Position numbers and translations under genes: made by a program. From TMED69 sp036130055 (lineage in GTDB: Bacteria; Pseudomonadota; Gammaproteobacteria; Ga0077536), in contig JAYYOR010000014.1 of NCBI GenBank assembly GCA_036130055.1, positions 1 to 64,000 on the forward strand: a stretch of 64,000 bases of DNA. Direction: 5' to 3'. Of this stretch, positions 45,351 through 54,257 are shown piece after piece. How positions within the stretch are numbered: position 1 is the first letter of the stretch; every line of letters begins with the position of its first letter. The notes beneath the pieces are model-generated. The model worked only from the letters and a program-made list of their open reading frames with translations, did no database searches and was not told where the DNA came from.

Positions 45351-46285
45351 TATTTTCCTATATTAGATAAGATTTTTTTTGCCTCAAGGCAATCTAGCTT
45401 TACCTGCTCTGCCATAATATCGAAAGACTTAAATTCTATATCGTTCCTTATGAACTCGACAAATTCTACCTTTACTTTTTTTCCATAGCAATTCTCGGAA
45501 AAGTTGAATAAATGCACCTCTAACACAAATTGGGGGTCGCTTATTATTGGTCTTGAGCCAACATATCCGACACCACCTATCTTTTTTTGGCCTAGTCCTT
45601 CTACCTCCACGGCAAAAATACCTGATAGAGGTGTTTTAAAATTAATTAGATTCAAATTTATTGTAGGAAAACCCCATTTCATCCCCCGCTTGTATCCATG
45701 GCAAACTTTGCCACTTATAAAATATCTGTAGCCAAGAGCTTTTTCCGCTAATGTTAAGTTTCCGGTTTTTAAATAACCTCGAATTAAAGTGCTAGATATT
45801 CGCAAATCATCCAATTTAAAAGGAGGCACCACCTCAAGCTCAAAGTCAAAAAATACGCTTTCCCTTTCTAAGTACTCTTGACCTCCTTCTCGACCTCTTC
45901 CAAACTTAAAATCATGTCCTACGATCAAATGTTTGATACCGAGCTGTTTAATTAAAATATTTTCAAGGAATTCTTTTGCGCTACATTTTGCAAGGGAATC
46001 ATCAAATTTTAATACAAGTAATCTGGAAACACGTTTTTCTTTTATGATCTCAATTTTTTCCCTTAAACGCATCAACCTATCGCTATTATACTCACCGGCG
46101 AAATATTCGGACGGCTGAGGTTCAAAAAGAATAACTAAAGTTGGCAAATTAAGCCTTTTCCCTGCCCTTGTCAAACGTCTGATGAGGTCACTATGCCCCA
46201 GGTGAATTCCATCAAAGTTACCGATAGTTGCGGCATTGCCGTAATGAGTTTCACGCAAATTAGTAAGGCCTCTAATTAACTCCAT
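45350..46285 (-). CDS. ribF: Bifunctional riboflavin kinase/FMN adenylyltransferase
   Basis: This 311-residue protein has the nucleotidyltransferase motif TIGNFDGIHLGHSDLI near residue 21, ISSTLIRGYLKTGN near 162, and the flavokinase domain with RGMKWGFPTINLN near 200. It makes FMN and FAD. The order murJ-ribF-lspA-ispH is the gammaproteobacterial one except that ileS is missing. Confidence 0.95.
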   Translation of the reverse strand: MELIRGLTNLRETHYGNAATIGNFDGIHLGHSDLIRRLTRAGKRLNLPTLVILFEPQPSEYFAGEYNSDRLMRLREKIEIIKEKRVSRLLVLKFDDSLAKCSAKEFLENILIKQLGIKHLIVGHDFKFGRGREGGQEYLERESVFFDFELEVVPPFKLDDLRISSTLIRGYLKTGNLTLAEKALGYRYFISGKVCHGYKRGMKWGFPTINLNLINFKTPLSGIFAVEVEGLGQKKIGGVGYVGSRPIISDPQFVLEVHLFNFSENCYGKKVKVEFVEFIRNDIEFKSFDIMAEQVKLDCLEAKKILSNIGK

Positions 46286-46347
46286 TAACCCTGTTTAACT
46301 CCATCAATATGTTAATTAAAAATTCGTGTTAAGTATTTGAATGAGCT

Positions 46348-47889
46348 TCATATCCCGTAAAGTTGATTTATTTTCTGTTTGTTCATTCCAAGTACGAAAG
46401 ATGTAGCAAAATAAGTCAAACTCCCCGCGCCTATAATTAGAAAAAGATATAAGAAACGAAGCCAAAACTCTGAGATAGCATCAAAATCCAATTTTGATGC
46501 TAGCCAATAGAGAATCAGACTCATGAAAACCGAGGCTACCATTATCCTTAAAAAATTGATTTTTTCATCGCCATTAATTGTGTTCTCCGAGATTTTAAGA
46601 CAAACAAAAAGCAACATGGCATTTAACCAAGCTGCTATTGAGGTAGCCAGAGCTAGACCGACATGTCCAAAATAATTCATAAAGACAACATTAAGAATCG
46701 TATTCAAAATAAGCGCAACGACCGCAAACTTAACCGGGGTTAACATATCTTTCCGCGCAAAATAAGCCGCCGCCAACACCTTAATTAGTATAAAAGCGGG
46801 CAAACCTAATGCATAAGCTCGCAAACTTTTTGTGCATTGTTCCACGTCAAATATCGTCATCTCGCCATATTGAAATAGAGAAACAACAATTGGTTCAGCC
46901 AATAAAATTATGCCAACAGTAGAGGGAATGCCTAGAAATAGAGTCCAATTTATTGAATGCTTGACAGCGGCATCAAATTTTTCAAATTCAGCGCTAATTG
47001 CAAATTTTGACAATGAGGGTAGGATAGCCGTCGCTAATGCTATTCCGAAAACTCCTAAAGGAAGTTCAATGACCCTGTCGGAATAATATAACCAACTTAT
47101 GCTACCGGCAGTTAAAAAAGAAGCTATGATTGAGTCGATTAGGATATTTAATTGAGCAACAGAACCTCCTAAAATACCAGGCACCATCAATTTAAAGACT
47201 TTTTTTACTCCTTCATGTTCAAATCCTGAGCGAATAGTTACTCGAAATCCTAAGCGGCGCACACTAAAATATTGTAGTGTGAGTTGCAGTACTCCGCCGA
47301 TAAAGACACCAACCGCCAAGCTGTATACTGGCACTGAAAAAAAAGGGCTTAAAAAGATTGCTGCCAAAATCATGCAAATGTTTAATAAAGCAGGGGTAAA
47401 AGCCGCTATCGCAAATCTTCCAAAAACGTTCAAAATGCTAGCAAAAAATGCCGTTAATGAGATAAAAATCAAGTATGGGAAAGTGATTCTTAATAACCCT
47501 ACTGACAGTTGATACCTTTCGGAATCTTGCTCAAAACCAGGAGCGAAAATGATTATCACAAAAGGGGCAAGGATAATTCCAAAACCCACGACCAAACCAA
47601 GAATTACAATTAAGGCGCTTATTTGCGAATCAAGAAAAAGGTTTAAATTGTTTTTATTCCGCGTTTCATGGTATTCCGTCAAAACAGGTATGAAAGCAGT
47701 CGAAAAGGCACCTTCAGCAAAAAATCTTCGGAACAAATTCGGTATTTTAAAAGCGATAAAAAACGCATCGGTATAAATACTGGCCCCGAATAATCGAGCT
47801 ATTAGCATATCTCTAAGGTATCCAAGAAGCCGCGAAAGAAGAGTCATTTTCCCTATTACAGTTGTGGAACCAATTATCTTTCTAAACAC
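46348..47889 (-). CDS. murJ: Lipid II flippase MurJ
   Basis: This 513-residue protein has about 14 hydrophobic segments and the family N-terminus TVIGKMTLLSRLLGYLRDMLIARLFG-like sequence over residues 9-35, DAFFIAFKIPNLFRRFFAEGAF near 42 and SDRVIELPLGVFGIALATAILP near 270 (given here as separate conserved blocks). It flips lipid II for cell-wall synthesis and belongs to the MOP superfamily. It lies divergent from rpsT as in E. coli relatives. Confidence 0.95.
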   Translation of the reverse strand: MFRKIIGSTTVIGKMTLLSRLLGYLRDMLIARLFGASIYTDAFFIAFKIPNLFRRFFAEGAFSTAFIPVLTEYHETRNKNNLNLFLDSQISALIVILGLVVGFGIILAPFVIIIFAPGFEQDSERYQLSVGLLRITFPYLIFISLTAFFASILNVFGRFAIAAFTPALLNICMILAAIFLSPFFSVPVYSLAVGVFIGGVLQLTLQYFSVRRLGFRVTIRSGFEHEGVKKVFKLMVPGILGGSVAQLNILIDSIIASFLTAGSISWLYYSDRVIELPLGVFGIALATAILPSLSKFAISAEFEKFDAAVKHSINWTLFLGIPSTVGIILLAEPIVVSLFQYGEMTIFDVEQCTKSLRAYALGLPAFILIKVLAAAYFARKDMLTPVKFAVVALILNTILNVVFMNYFGHVGLALATSIAAWLNAMLLFVCLKISENTINGDEKINFLRIMVASVFMSLILYWLASKLDFDAISEFWLRFLYLFLIIGAGSLTYFATSFVLGMNKQKINQLYGI

Positions 47890-47989
47890 AATTAATCAGC
47901 CTCAAATATTTCAAAATCGTTTGCTTTAAAGTAAACTAACCAGTCTTTACTAACAAATCAAACAATTTGATACAACTAACGTATTAAAC

Positions 47990-47995
47990 AAGGAG
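47990..47995 (+). promoter_or_regulatory. Ribosome-binding site deciding the TTG start of rpsT
   Basis: AAGGAG is six bases before the TTG at 48002. E. coli rpsT also starts with TTG, a feature linked to autoregulation of S20. Confidence 0.8.
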
Positions 47996-48001
47996 TAATA
48001 G

Positions 48002-48271
48002 TTGGCAAATACAAACCAATCAAAAAAAAGAGCAAGACAAGCGGAAACACGTAGGCGACAAAATGCTGGGAAAAAATCTCTACTGAGAACCAGCATAAAA
48101 AAAGTATTAAAAGCAATCTCTGCTGGGAAAAAAGAAGATGCAGCCAAAGCCTTAAAAATAGCTGAACCGATTGTTGATAAAATGGCAGGTAAAAAGATTA
48201 TCCATCGGAATAAAGCCGCCCGAATAAAAAGTCGCCTTGTCAGAAAGATCAAGCTTATTTCCGCTCAATGA
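48002..48271 (+). CDS. rpsT: 30S ribosomal protein S20
   Basis: This 89-residue protein starts MANTNQSKKRARQAETRRRQN and ends with HRNKAARIKSRLVRKIK, the S20 pattern. It binds 16S rRNA. The TTG start is supported by the AAGGAG site and by the same choice in E. coli. It ends directly against the convergent proB. Confidence 0.97.
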   Translation: MANTNQSKKRARQAETRRRQNAGKKSLLRTSIKKVLKAISAGKKEDAAKALKIAEPIVDKMAGKKIIHRNKAARIKSRLVRKIKLISAQ

Positions 48272-49408
48272 TTAATTAACTATCAGATTATCTCGGTGAA
48301 CGACCTCAGGTTCTCTAGAAAATCCTAGAACATCCTCAATTTCAGACGAAGATTTGCCAATAATCAAATCACACTCACCACTAGAATAGTTTGAAAAGCC
48401 GGTAGCAATTTTCAAGGAATTTAAATCTAACACTTCTATCAAGTCGCCTCTTTCAAAGGTGCCGGTAACCTTTTTTATTCCCACGGAAAGGATGCTACCG
48501 CCCCTTTCACGCAATGCTATGCATGCTCCATCATCCAGAACTATTGAACCTTTTGTAGTTAATAAGCCACCGAGCCATTGTTTCCTAGCAGTGATTTTTT
48601 CTGCATTTGAAAAGAGCAAGGTACCGACTTCCCTACCTGAAGCAATCTCTGATAAAACGTTCTTTTTGAGTCCGGAAGCAATAATTGTGGACGTAGCTGA
48701 ACGTGACGCCAACCTCCCTGCCTCTACTTTAGTTACCATACCACCCCGGCCCCAAGCACCACCACCACTTGCAAATTCATCCAGCCTGTCTGAATTGACG
48801 TCAGAGTACTGAACAAGCTTCGCTCTCGAATTCTTTCTTGGATCCGCAGTCATCAAACCGTCCTCATCAGTCAAAATCACTAGCATATCCGCTTCGATTA
48901 AATTACAAACCAACGCTGCCAACTTGTCGTTATCTCCTAAGGTTAACTCTGAGGTAGCCACCGTATCATTTTCATTGATGATTGGAACTACAGGAAAATC
49001 AAGAAGAGTAATTAATGTACTCTTGGCGTTTAAATATCGTGCCCTATCTGCAAAATCATCATGTGTAAGTAGCAATTGGGCGGCTTTAATTCCAAATTGC
49101 AAAAATGATTGAAACCAAGCTTGAGATAATCCAATTTGACCAACAGCGGCTGCAGCTTGAAGCAAATTCAATTCAATAGGCCTTTTATCCCAGCCCAAAT
49201 TGGAAGCCCCCTCCGCAACCGAACCAGATGAGACAACCACCACCTGTCGCTTCGCTAAAACTAACTGTGAAATCTGATTTGCCCAATCAAGGATAAGTTT
49301 ATTGTTTAAACCCAACCCATTTTTTGTTACCAGAGAGCTTCCTATCTTAATCACCCAGCGTTTAGTCTGACCTAAATCTTTTCTCAATTTGGATATCTTA
49401 GTATCCAT
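48272..49408 (-). CDS. proB: Glutamate 5-kinase
   Basis: This 378-residue protein has an amino acid kinase domain (WVIKIGSSLVT near residue 18, VVVSSGSVAEGA near 57, NENDTVATSEL near 146, ILTDEDGLMTADPR near 178, WGRGGMVTKVEA near 219) and a C-terminal PUA domain (about 290-370). It makes glutamyl phosphate for proline. It overlaps obgE by 11 bases, the rplU-rpmA-obgE-proB order seen in many gamma- and betaproteobacteria. Confidence 0.95.
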   Translation of the reverse strand: MDTKISKLRKDLGQTKRWVIKIGSSLVTKNGLGLNNKLILDWANQISQLVLAKRQVVVVSSGSVAEGASNLGWDKRPIELNLLQAAAAVGQIGLSQAWFQSFLQFGIKAAQLLLTHDDFADRARYLNAKSTLITLLDFPVVPIINENDTVATSELTLGDNDKLAALVCNLIEADMLVILTDEDGLMTADPRKNSRAKLVQYSDVNSDRLDEFASGGGAWGRGGMVTKVEAGRLASRSATSTIIASGLKKNVLSEIASGREVGTLLFSNAEKITARKQWLGGLLTTKGSIVLDDGACIALRERGGSILSVGIKKVTGTFERGDLIEVLDLNSLKIATGFSNYSSGECDLIIGKSSSEIEDVLGFSREPEVVHRDNLIVN

Positions 49409-50435
49409 TAGCGATTACCTTTTTGTCCTTTTCTTTCTTCAACCATTCCCAGATTTGATACTTTAACGATGAAAGACCATCTCTATTCACAGTGCTTGTT
49501 GAAAAAATAGGCATTTGCAACCCCATGTCTCGGAATCGTTCTTTTGCTCGTTTAATATCAACTTCCATTACTAAGTCAGTCTTGTTAAAAACAATCCATC
49601 GGGGCTTATTTTTCAACTTCTTTGAATAGTTCGCGACCTCACCCGTAACTTTTACGTATTGCGAGACCAAACCCTCTAATCCAGCTTCATCCGAAATATC
49701 AATTAAATGAATTAATAAGGCGGTCCTCTCTAAATGCTTTAAAAAATGAAGGCCTAGTCCGACTCCATTAGAAGCACCCTCTACCAAACCAGGAATATCA
49801 GCTACCACGAAACTTTCATCAATTCCTATTTTTACCACACCTAAGTTAGGATAAAGGGTTGTAAAAGGGTAGTCAGCTATTTTTGGCCTAGCATCAGAAA
49901 TTACGGAAATTAAAGATGATTTACCAACATTAGGAAGGCCGAGTAACCCTATATCTGCTAGCAATTTTAATTCTAGCCTTAGAATTCTACTATCTCCCGA
50001 TGTGCCTTTTGTAAACTTTCGCGGTGCTCGGTTAACACTAGATTTAAATCTGGCGTTACCCACTCCTTTACGCCCTCCGTAAGCTACCAATAACCTCTGG
50101 TTATCTGCAATCAGTTCACCAATCAATTCATCATTCGAATCATTAAAAACCATCGTGCCGCAAGGTACCCGTATTTCAAGAGAAGACGCGGATATACCAG
50201 TTCGGTTTGAACCCGCCCCTGGTGCTCCGTTTTTTGCCCGGTAGGTTTTTTTATGCCTGAAGTCGACGAGTGTGTTTAAACGATGATCAGCGACCAGATA
50301 TACATTGCCACCAGAACCACCGTCACCGCCGTCAGGGCCGCCCAAAGCAATGTATTTTTCTCTCCTAAAGCTTAAACAACCGTCTCCACCTTTACCACCT
50401 TCCACTGATATAGAGACCTCATCGACAAACTTCAT
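49398..50435 (-). CDS. obgE: Ribosome-associated GTPase Obg
   Basis: This 345-residue protein has the Gly-rich Obg fold (GGDGCLSFRREKYIALGGPDGGDGGSGG within residues 15-43, given as a single region), then G1 GLPNVGKSS near 168, G3 DIPGLVEGA near 214 and G4 FNKTDLV near 284. It acts in 50S assembly and growth control. It lies 63 bases downstream of rpmA. Confidence 0.97.
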   Translation of the reverse strand: MKFVDEVSISVEGGKGGDGCLSFRREKYIALGGPDGGDGGSGGNVYLVADHRLNTLVDFRHKKTYRAKNGAPGAGSNRTGISASSLEIRVPCGTMVFNDSNDELIGELIADNQRLLVAYGGRKGVGNARFKSSVNRAPRKFTKGTSGDSRILRLELKLLADIGLLGLPNVGKSSLISVISDARPKIADYPFTTLYPNLGVVKIGIDESFVVADIPGLVEGASNGVGLGLHFLKHLERTALLIHLIDISDEAGLEGLVSQYVKVTGEVANYSKKLKNKPRWIVFNKTDLVMEVDIKRAKERFRDMGLQMPIFSTSTVNRDGLSSLKYQIWEWLKKEKDKKVIANGY

Positions 50436-50498
50436 TTGAGTCCCTTTAACTACCTCTTGATAACAACAAACTCATGCAAATGCTTATATTAAGAATGG

Positions 50499-50759
50499 TT
50501 AACTAGACAGGTTTACGTTAACTGTTTTTTTCTTGTTAGGTCCTTTCACCGAAAATGAAACGATTCCATCTACTAGGGCAAATAATGTATGGTCTCTTCC
50601 ACAGCCCACATTGTCACCTGCATGAAACCGTGTCCCTCTTTGCCTAATTATTATATTACCAGCGCTTACTTTTTGGCTGCCAAATATTTTGACACCTAAC
50701 CTTTTTGACTCGGAGTCTCTACCGTTTCTTGTACTGCCGCCTGCTTTTTTATGTGCCAT
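50499..50759 (-). CDS. rpmA: 50S ribosomal protein L27
   Basis: This 86-residue protein starts MAHKKAGGSTRNGRDSESKRLG and has IIRQRGTRFHAGDNVGCGRDHTL near 37, the L27 signature in two blocks. Its N-terminus reaches the peptidyl-transferase centre. The start overlaps the end of rplU by 11 bases, closer than usual. Confidence 0.97.
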   Translation of the reverse strand: MAHKKAGGSTRNGRDSESKRLGVKIFGSQKVSAGNIIIRQRGTRFHAGDNVGCGRDHTLFALVDGIVSFSVKGPNKKKTVNVNLSS

Positions 50760-51075
50760 CTTCTTTTTCCTTAATTTTTACTATCTCGATCCGAGTATAA
50801 TTTTGCCGATGTCCCTGCTTTTTTTTGTAATGCTTTCTTCTTTTAAACTTAATAATTGTAAGTTTATCACTCTTGGATTGCTCTATTATTTTTGCATCTA
50901 CACTTGCGCCTTCGACATGTGGTTTGCCGATTATATTTTTATTTTCTGCGATTATCGCAAGCACCTTATCGAAGACAACCTTATCTCCCACATTCAGTTT
51001 AAGTTTTTCCACGTTTATTTTTGTTCCTTTAGTTACTTTAAACTGCTTACCTCCGGATGAAATAATTGCTTGCAT
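50749..51075 (-). CDS. rplU: 50S ribosomal protein L21
   Basis: This 108-residue protein starts MQAIISSGGKQFKVTKGTKI and has FKRRKHYKKKQGHRQNYTRI near 80, the L21 pattern. The C-terminus has a few extra residues (KIKEKEDGT) that overlap rpmA. The promoter should lie in the 205-base gap shared with ispB. Confidence 0.96.
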   Translation of the reverse strand: MQAIISSGGKQFKVTKGTKINVEKLKLNVGDKVVFDKVLAIIAENKNIIGKPHVEGASVDAKIIEQSKSDKLTIIKFKRRKHYKKKQGHRQNYTRIEIVKIKEKEDGT

Positions 51076-51280
51076 GAGAGCTTTCCTTTAATTGAACCAA
51101 AACTTAAATAAGTTGAACATTCTTTATCATTTATGACGTACAATATTATATGTAATATGGCTACGGTAAATGTTTAACCTCAGAACGAGATTTTACAATA
51201 AAATCATATAGCTACACAATAACGGAACCATTAATTTGATTTATCCGAACAATCTTGCAATAAAGGGAATATAATAAACC

Positions 51281-52270
51281 ATGCGAGCAGAGCAAAATAA
51301 AGCTACCGTGCCCGATTTTGAGAGCGATGTCCTTAAAGAGATGGCTCTTGTTGATGAAATGATAAAAAAGAGTATAGACAAAAATATACCTTTAGTTATG
51401 GATTTATCACAATATATTCTAGATGGCGGGAGAAAAAGGGTTAGGCCTCTCTTGGTACTTCTAGCGGCTAAAGCACTTGGATACACCGGAGAAACCCATG
51501 TTAAATTAGCAGCCGTCCTCGAAATGATTCATACGGCTACTTTGCTTCACGACGATGTGGTTGATAGCTCTGAAATGCGAAGAGGCAGAGCATCAGCAAA
51601 CATAATTTGGGGTAACGAAGCTAGTGTACTGGTTGGAGACTACCTTTATTCAAGGGCCTTTCAACTAATGGTCGATATAAAAAATCACCGGATTCTCGAA
51701 ATCATGGCCGACACCACTAACACTCTCGCTATTGGGGAAGTTATGCAACTAGTAAATAAAAACAATTCTTTAGTGACAGAAGAGCTCTACCTAAAGACAA
51801 TAGACAATAAAACAGGAAAATTATTTGAAACTGCCGCAGCACTTGGTGGAGTGTCAGCGGACTGTCTGGAAAATCAAGAAATTAATCTCAAGAAATTTGG
51901 TCGCCACCTTGGACTCTGTTTCCAGCTTGTAGATGATGCACTTGATTACTCGGCTTCTCTACACCAGTTGGGAAAAAATATTGGAGATGATCTAGCTGAA
52001 GGTAAACCTACCCTTCCTTTGATGTATGCCCTATGGCACGGCAAAAAAGAAGAGAGAAACCTTATCAAGGACGCAATTGAAAAGGGAAAGACAAAACATT
52101 TTAAGGAAATAATTAAGGCAGTAAAAAATTCCGGCGGCATAGAATATACCCTTCGACTTGCCAAAAAACATATGGGAACAGCACAAACTTGTTTAAAAAA
52201 ACTTCCAGAAACCACCTATCAAAACGATTTGCATTATTTACTTGAATTCGCTCTGACTAGGCAACATTAA
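51281..52270 (+). CDS. ispB: Polyprenyl (octaprenyl) diphosphate synthase
   Basis: This 329-residue trans-prenyl synthase has GGRKRVRPLLVLLAAKAL near 49, the first Asp-rich motif LLHDDVVDSSEMRRG near 88 and the second LVDDALDY near 216. It builds the side chain of ubiquinone. The gene is divergent from rplU, exactly as in E. coli. Chain length (C40 or other) cannot be told. Confidence 0.93.
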   Translation: MRAEQNKATVPDFESDVLKEMALVDEMIKKSIDKNIPLVMDLSQYILDGGRKRVRPLLVLLAAKALGYTGETHVKLAAVLEMIHTATLLHDDVVDSSEMRRGRASANIIWGNEASVLVGDYLYSRAFQLMVDIKNHRILEIMADTTNTLAIGEVMQLVNKNNSLVTEELYLKTIDNKTGKLFETAAALGGVSADCLENQEINLKKFGRHLGLCFQLVDDALDYSASLHQLGKNIGDDLAEGKPTLPLMYALWHGKKEERNLIKDAIEKGKTKHFKEIIKAVKNSGGIEYTLRLAKKHMGTAQTCLKKLPETTYQNDLHYLLEFALTRQH

Positions 52271-52276
52271 TATACA

Positions 52277-52353
52277 CGGGGTGTAGCTCAGTTTGGTAGA
52301 GCACTGTCTTCGGGAGGCAGGGGTCGCTGGTTCAAATCCCGTCACCCCGACCA
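52277..52353 (+). tRNA. tRNA-Pro (anticodon CGG)
   Basis: A 77-base class I tRNA. The acceptor stem pairs CGGGGTG with CACCCCG, followed by A and an encoded CCA. The anticodon loop TTCGGGA has CGG at its centre and the T-arm contains GGTTCAAATCC. A decayed copy of its 3' half is found at 53123-53168. Confidence 0.96.
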
Positions 52354-52519
52354 TCCTTACCAACTATAAGTTTTAACATTATATTGGATGGCGATAGAAA
52401 TTCTAAATGCTCAACATATTTCCATTGATACAATAGACAAAATAGCATTATTTCGAAATACTGATTAAAAATTTTTACTTAAAACACTCTGAAAGACAAA
52501 CGTTTAGACAGATTTTTTG

Positions 52520-52900
52520 TCAAGTTTCACTTAATCCATCTGGCCCTTTCTTATCTCCACCTACACCAATGGTCGCAACTATCCCCCCCGCTAACGCTAG
52601 TGCCATGCAAATTGCTACTAAAGTACCTCCAGCAATCGCACCCACAACAGCACATACGATCAAAGCATACCCTGAAATCTTGGTTTTTGCTCCCATAGCT
52701 ATTGCTCCAAAAACTATAGTTAGAAAAGAGAAAACAATACCAAGCACTCCAAATGTACCAATTTCTGTGGATGCACTATTGCCAGAATCTAAGATACTTT
52801 CAATTCCCGCAACTAATCCACCCGCCATCAAAGTGACAATTGCTGCAATAAAACCAAAAATGCCCGCAATCAATGCTATTATTCCACCTGCTTTTTGCAT
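52520..52900 (-). CDS. Small four-helix membrane protein, unknown function
   Basis: This 126-residue protein has four hydrophobic Gly/Ala-rich segments (about residues 5-33, 45-70, 76-95, 98-115) and a polar C-terminal tail (GGDKKGPDGLSET). It resembles DUF4064-like small membrane proteins. The ATG has a clear upstream AGGAGG on the minus strand (just beyond 52900). It is the only gene between tRNA-Pro and its partial copy, so it may be cargo or remnant of a tRNA-targeted element. Function unknown. Confidence 0.7.
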   Translation of the reverse strand: MQKAGGIIALIAGIFGFIAAIVTLMAGGLVAGIESILDSGNSASTEIGTFGVLGIVFSFLTIVFGAIAMGAKTKISGYALIVCAVVGAIAGGTLVAICMALALAGGIVATIGVGGDKKGPDGLSET

Positions 52901-53122
52901 TTACACCTCCTTTCTAAATCTTATATTAGTGGTATCTAAATTAATTCTACTTTTCCTCTGCAAAATCAGAGTATCGCTTTTATTGTGAGATGCTTTTTTT
53001 AAAAAAAATCCTCAAGGTTTTATAGAAAAAGTACCGTATTTAACTCTCACGAACTTACAAACAACGGCACTCAAATTTGAGCGTAATAAATAATTAAAAT
53101 ATTATGAGTTTTATTTAAAACA

Positions 53123-53168
53123 ATGTATTCGGAAGGCAGGAGTCGCTGGTTCAAATCCCGTCACCCGA
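53123..53168 (+). repeat. Decayed duplicate of the 3' half of tRNA-Pro (att-like)
   Basis: This 46-base stretch matches tRNA-Pro from the 3' part of the anticodon arm to the acceptor stem (compare 52304-52350) with four substitutions and one deleted C; the T-arm block from GTCGCTGG to CCCGTCACCC is intact. The 5' half and the CCA are absent, so it cannot be a working tRNA. Such direct repeats of a tRNA 3' end mark the far edge of integrated elements. Confidence 0.8.
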
Positions 53169-53307
53169 TTAATTCTATCATCTATATTTTAATTAAAACT
53201 CCTAAAAAACCTAATTACATTTCAATAATTCACTCTTTTCGGCTAAAGGAAATACCACTGAAACGGAATTTTTAAGATGAATGAAAAAATATCTATCAAT
53301 AGCCGAA

Positions 53308-53348
53308 AGTAGCTGGTTAAGCAAATTCTTATTCCACAACCAGCTACT
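53308..53348 (-). terminator. Possible hairpin after the Asn-repeat protein gene
   Basis: AGTAGCTGGTT (53308-53318) and AACCAGCTACT (53338-53348) form a perfect 11-bp stem with a 19-base loop, 36 bases past the stop of the minus-strand gene. There is no T-tract, so it may be a transcript-end stabiliser or a binding site rather than a classic terminator. Confidence 0.35.
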
Positions 53349-53383
53349 GTGGCTCAGTAAAGGCAATTTAATAAAAAACCAGC

Positions 53384-54109
53384 CTACGAGATCATTTTTG
53401 CAACATGACTCTGATTTTGAGAAATCTTCTTTCGATTATCTTCAATTCCTTTTCGTCGCAACAGAATTCCCGCTGCATTTTTTTCTATGGCTGTTCTATT
53501 TTTTGCAGCAATCTTTAATAAACCTAAAATAGTTGAAGAATTGGTCTTAGCAACTTTCAGAATCTTAGCAAGACGTTCTTTATTTTTAGAAATACGTTTT
53601 GCATTCGAGGCTGGAGTCGCGGTTTTTGGAGATAGTCCTGAAGCAAGTATCTTTGAATTAATAGACAAGTTTTTACTGTTAAAAGAAACAATTGATTCAT
53701 TTGACTTCATAATTCTTGAATTAATTTCAATTAACCTCGCATTAACATCAGCCATCATTTTGTTGACTTCTAAAACAGATGCATTTAATTCAGCTCTGTG
53801 CTCCAAATAATCAATAGAAGCTTCATTTAGTGAAGATTCTACATAGTTGCGTTCTACGTCAGTTTGCACGTCCAAACTTGAGAGAATAGTTCTTCTATTC
53901 CGAAATATATCATCAGTGTTTTGATTAGCAAGTTGTCTATTGCCCATAAAGGCCGCAGTATAATTCTTTAATATCAATGCTCTATTTTCTTCAATAGCAG
54001 ATCGGGTAGCATAAGCATTAGTTTTGTTAGCAGTAACTTGGCACTCAAGCCCAAATAATGCTTTTCGGTTTTTCATTATATTCCTTCTATTTGACGCAGA
54101 TGTGGCCAT
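53384..54109 (-). CDS. Asn-rich repeat protein, unknown function
   Basis: This 241-residue soluble protein has no signal peptide. It carries about ten copies of a short pattern N-[RK]-x-x-[IL]-x-x-N, for example NRRNIMKN (8-15), NRALILKN, NRQLANQN, NARLIEIN, NRTAIEKN and NRKKISQN. The helical periodicity suggests a long coiled coil or helical rod with Asn at regular core positions. The ATG is preceded by GGAGGATTAAAATT. It lies next to the tRNA-Pro scar. I do not know a function for it. Confidence 0.75.
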   Translation of the reverse strand: MATSASNRRNIMKNRKALFGLECQVTANKTNAYATRSAIEENRALILKNYTAAFMGNRQLANQNTDDIFRNRRTILSSLDVQTDVERNYVESSLNEASIDYLEHRAELNASVLEVNKMMADVNARLIEINSRIMKSNESIVSFNSKNLSINSKILASGLSPKTATPASNAKRISKNKERLAKILKVAKTNSSTILGLLKIAAKNRTAIEKNAAGILLRRKGIEDNRKKISQNQSHVAKMIS

Positions 54110-54257
54110 AATTTTAATCCTCCATAATATTAAATTTTAATCCAGCCAAAAGTTAATCTTTTGTTTTACCTAGATCGCCTTATCAGCTCCTGACTTTACT
54201 CACAAAGAAAATTAACAAAATTTTCATTTTCTTATGCGAGTAAAAGTGTCTAAATTT

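Larger units (their letters stand above)
52901..53383. other. Gene-poor gap with tRNA scar and hairpin
   Basis: I see no credible gene in these 483 bases. They contain the promoter and ribosome-binding site of the small membrane protein gene, the partial tRNA-Pro copy (53123-53168), an 11-bp inverted repeat (53308-53348), and AT-rich filler. Confidence 0.6.

Noticed and set aside
53281..53532. 83-codon plus-strand frame in the tRNA scar region
   Set aside because: Most of it is antisense to the Asn-repeat protein gene and it has no clear ribosome-binding site.
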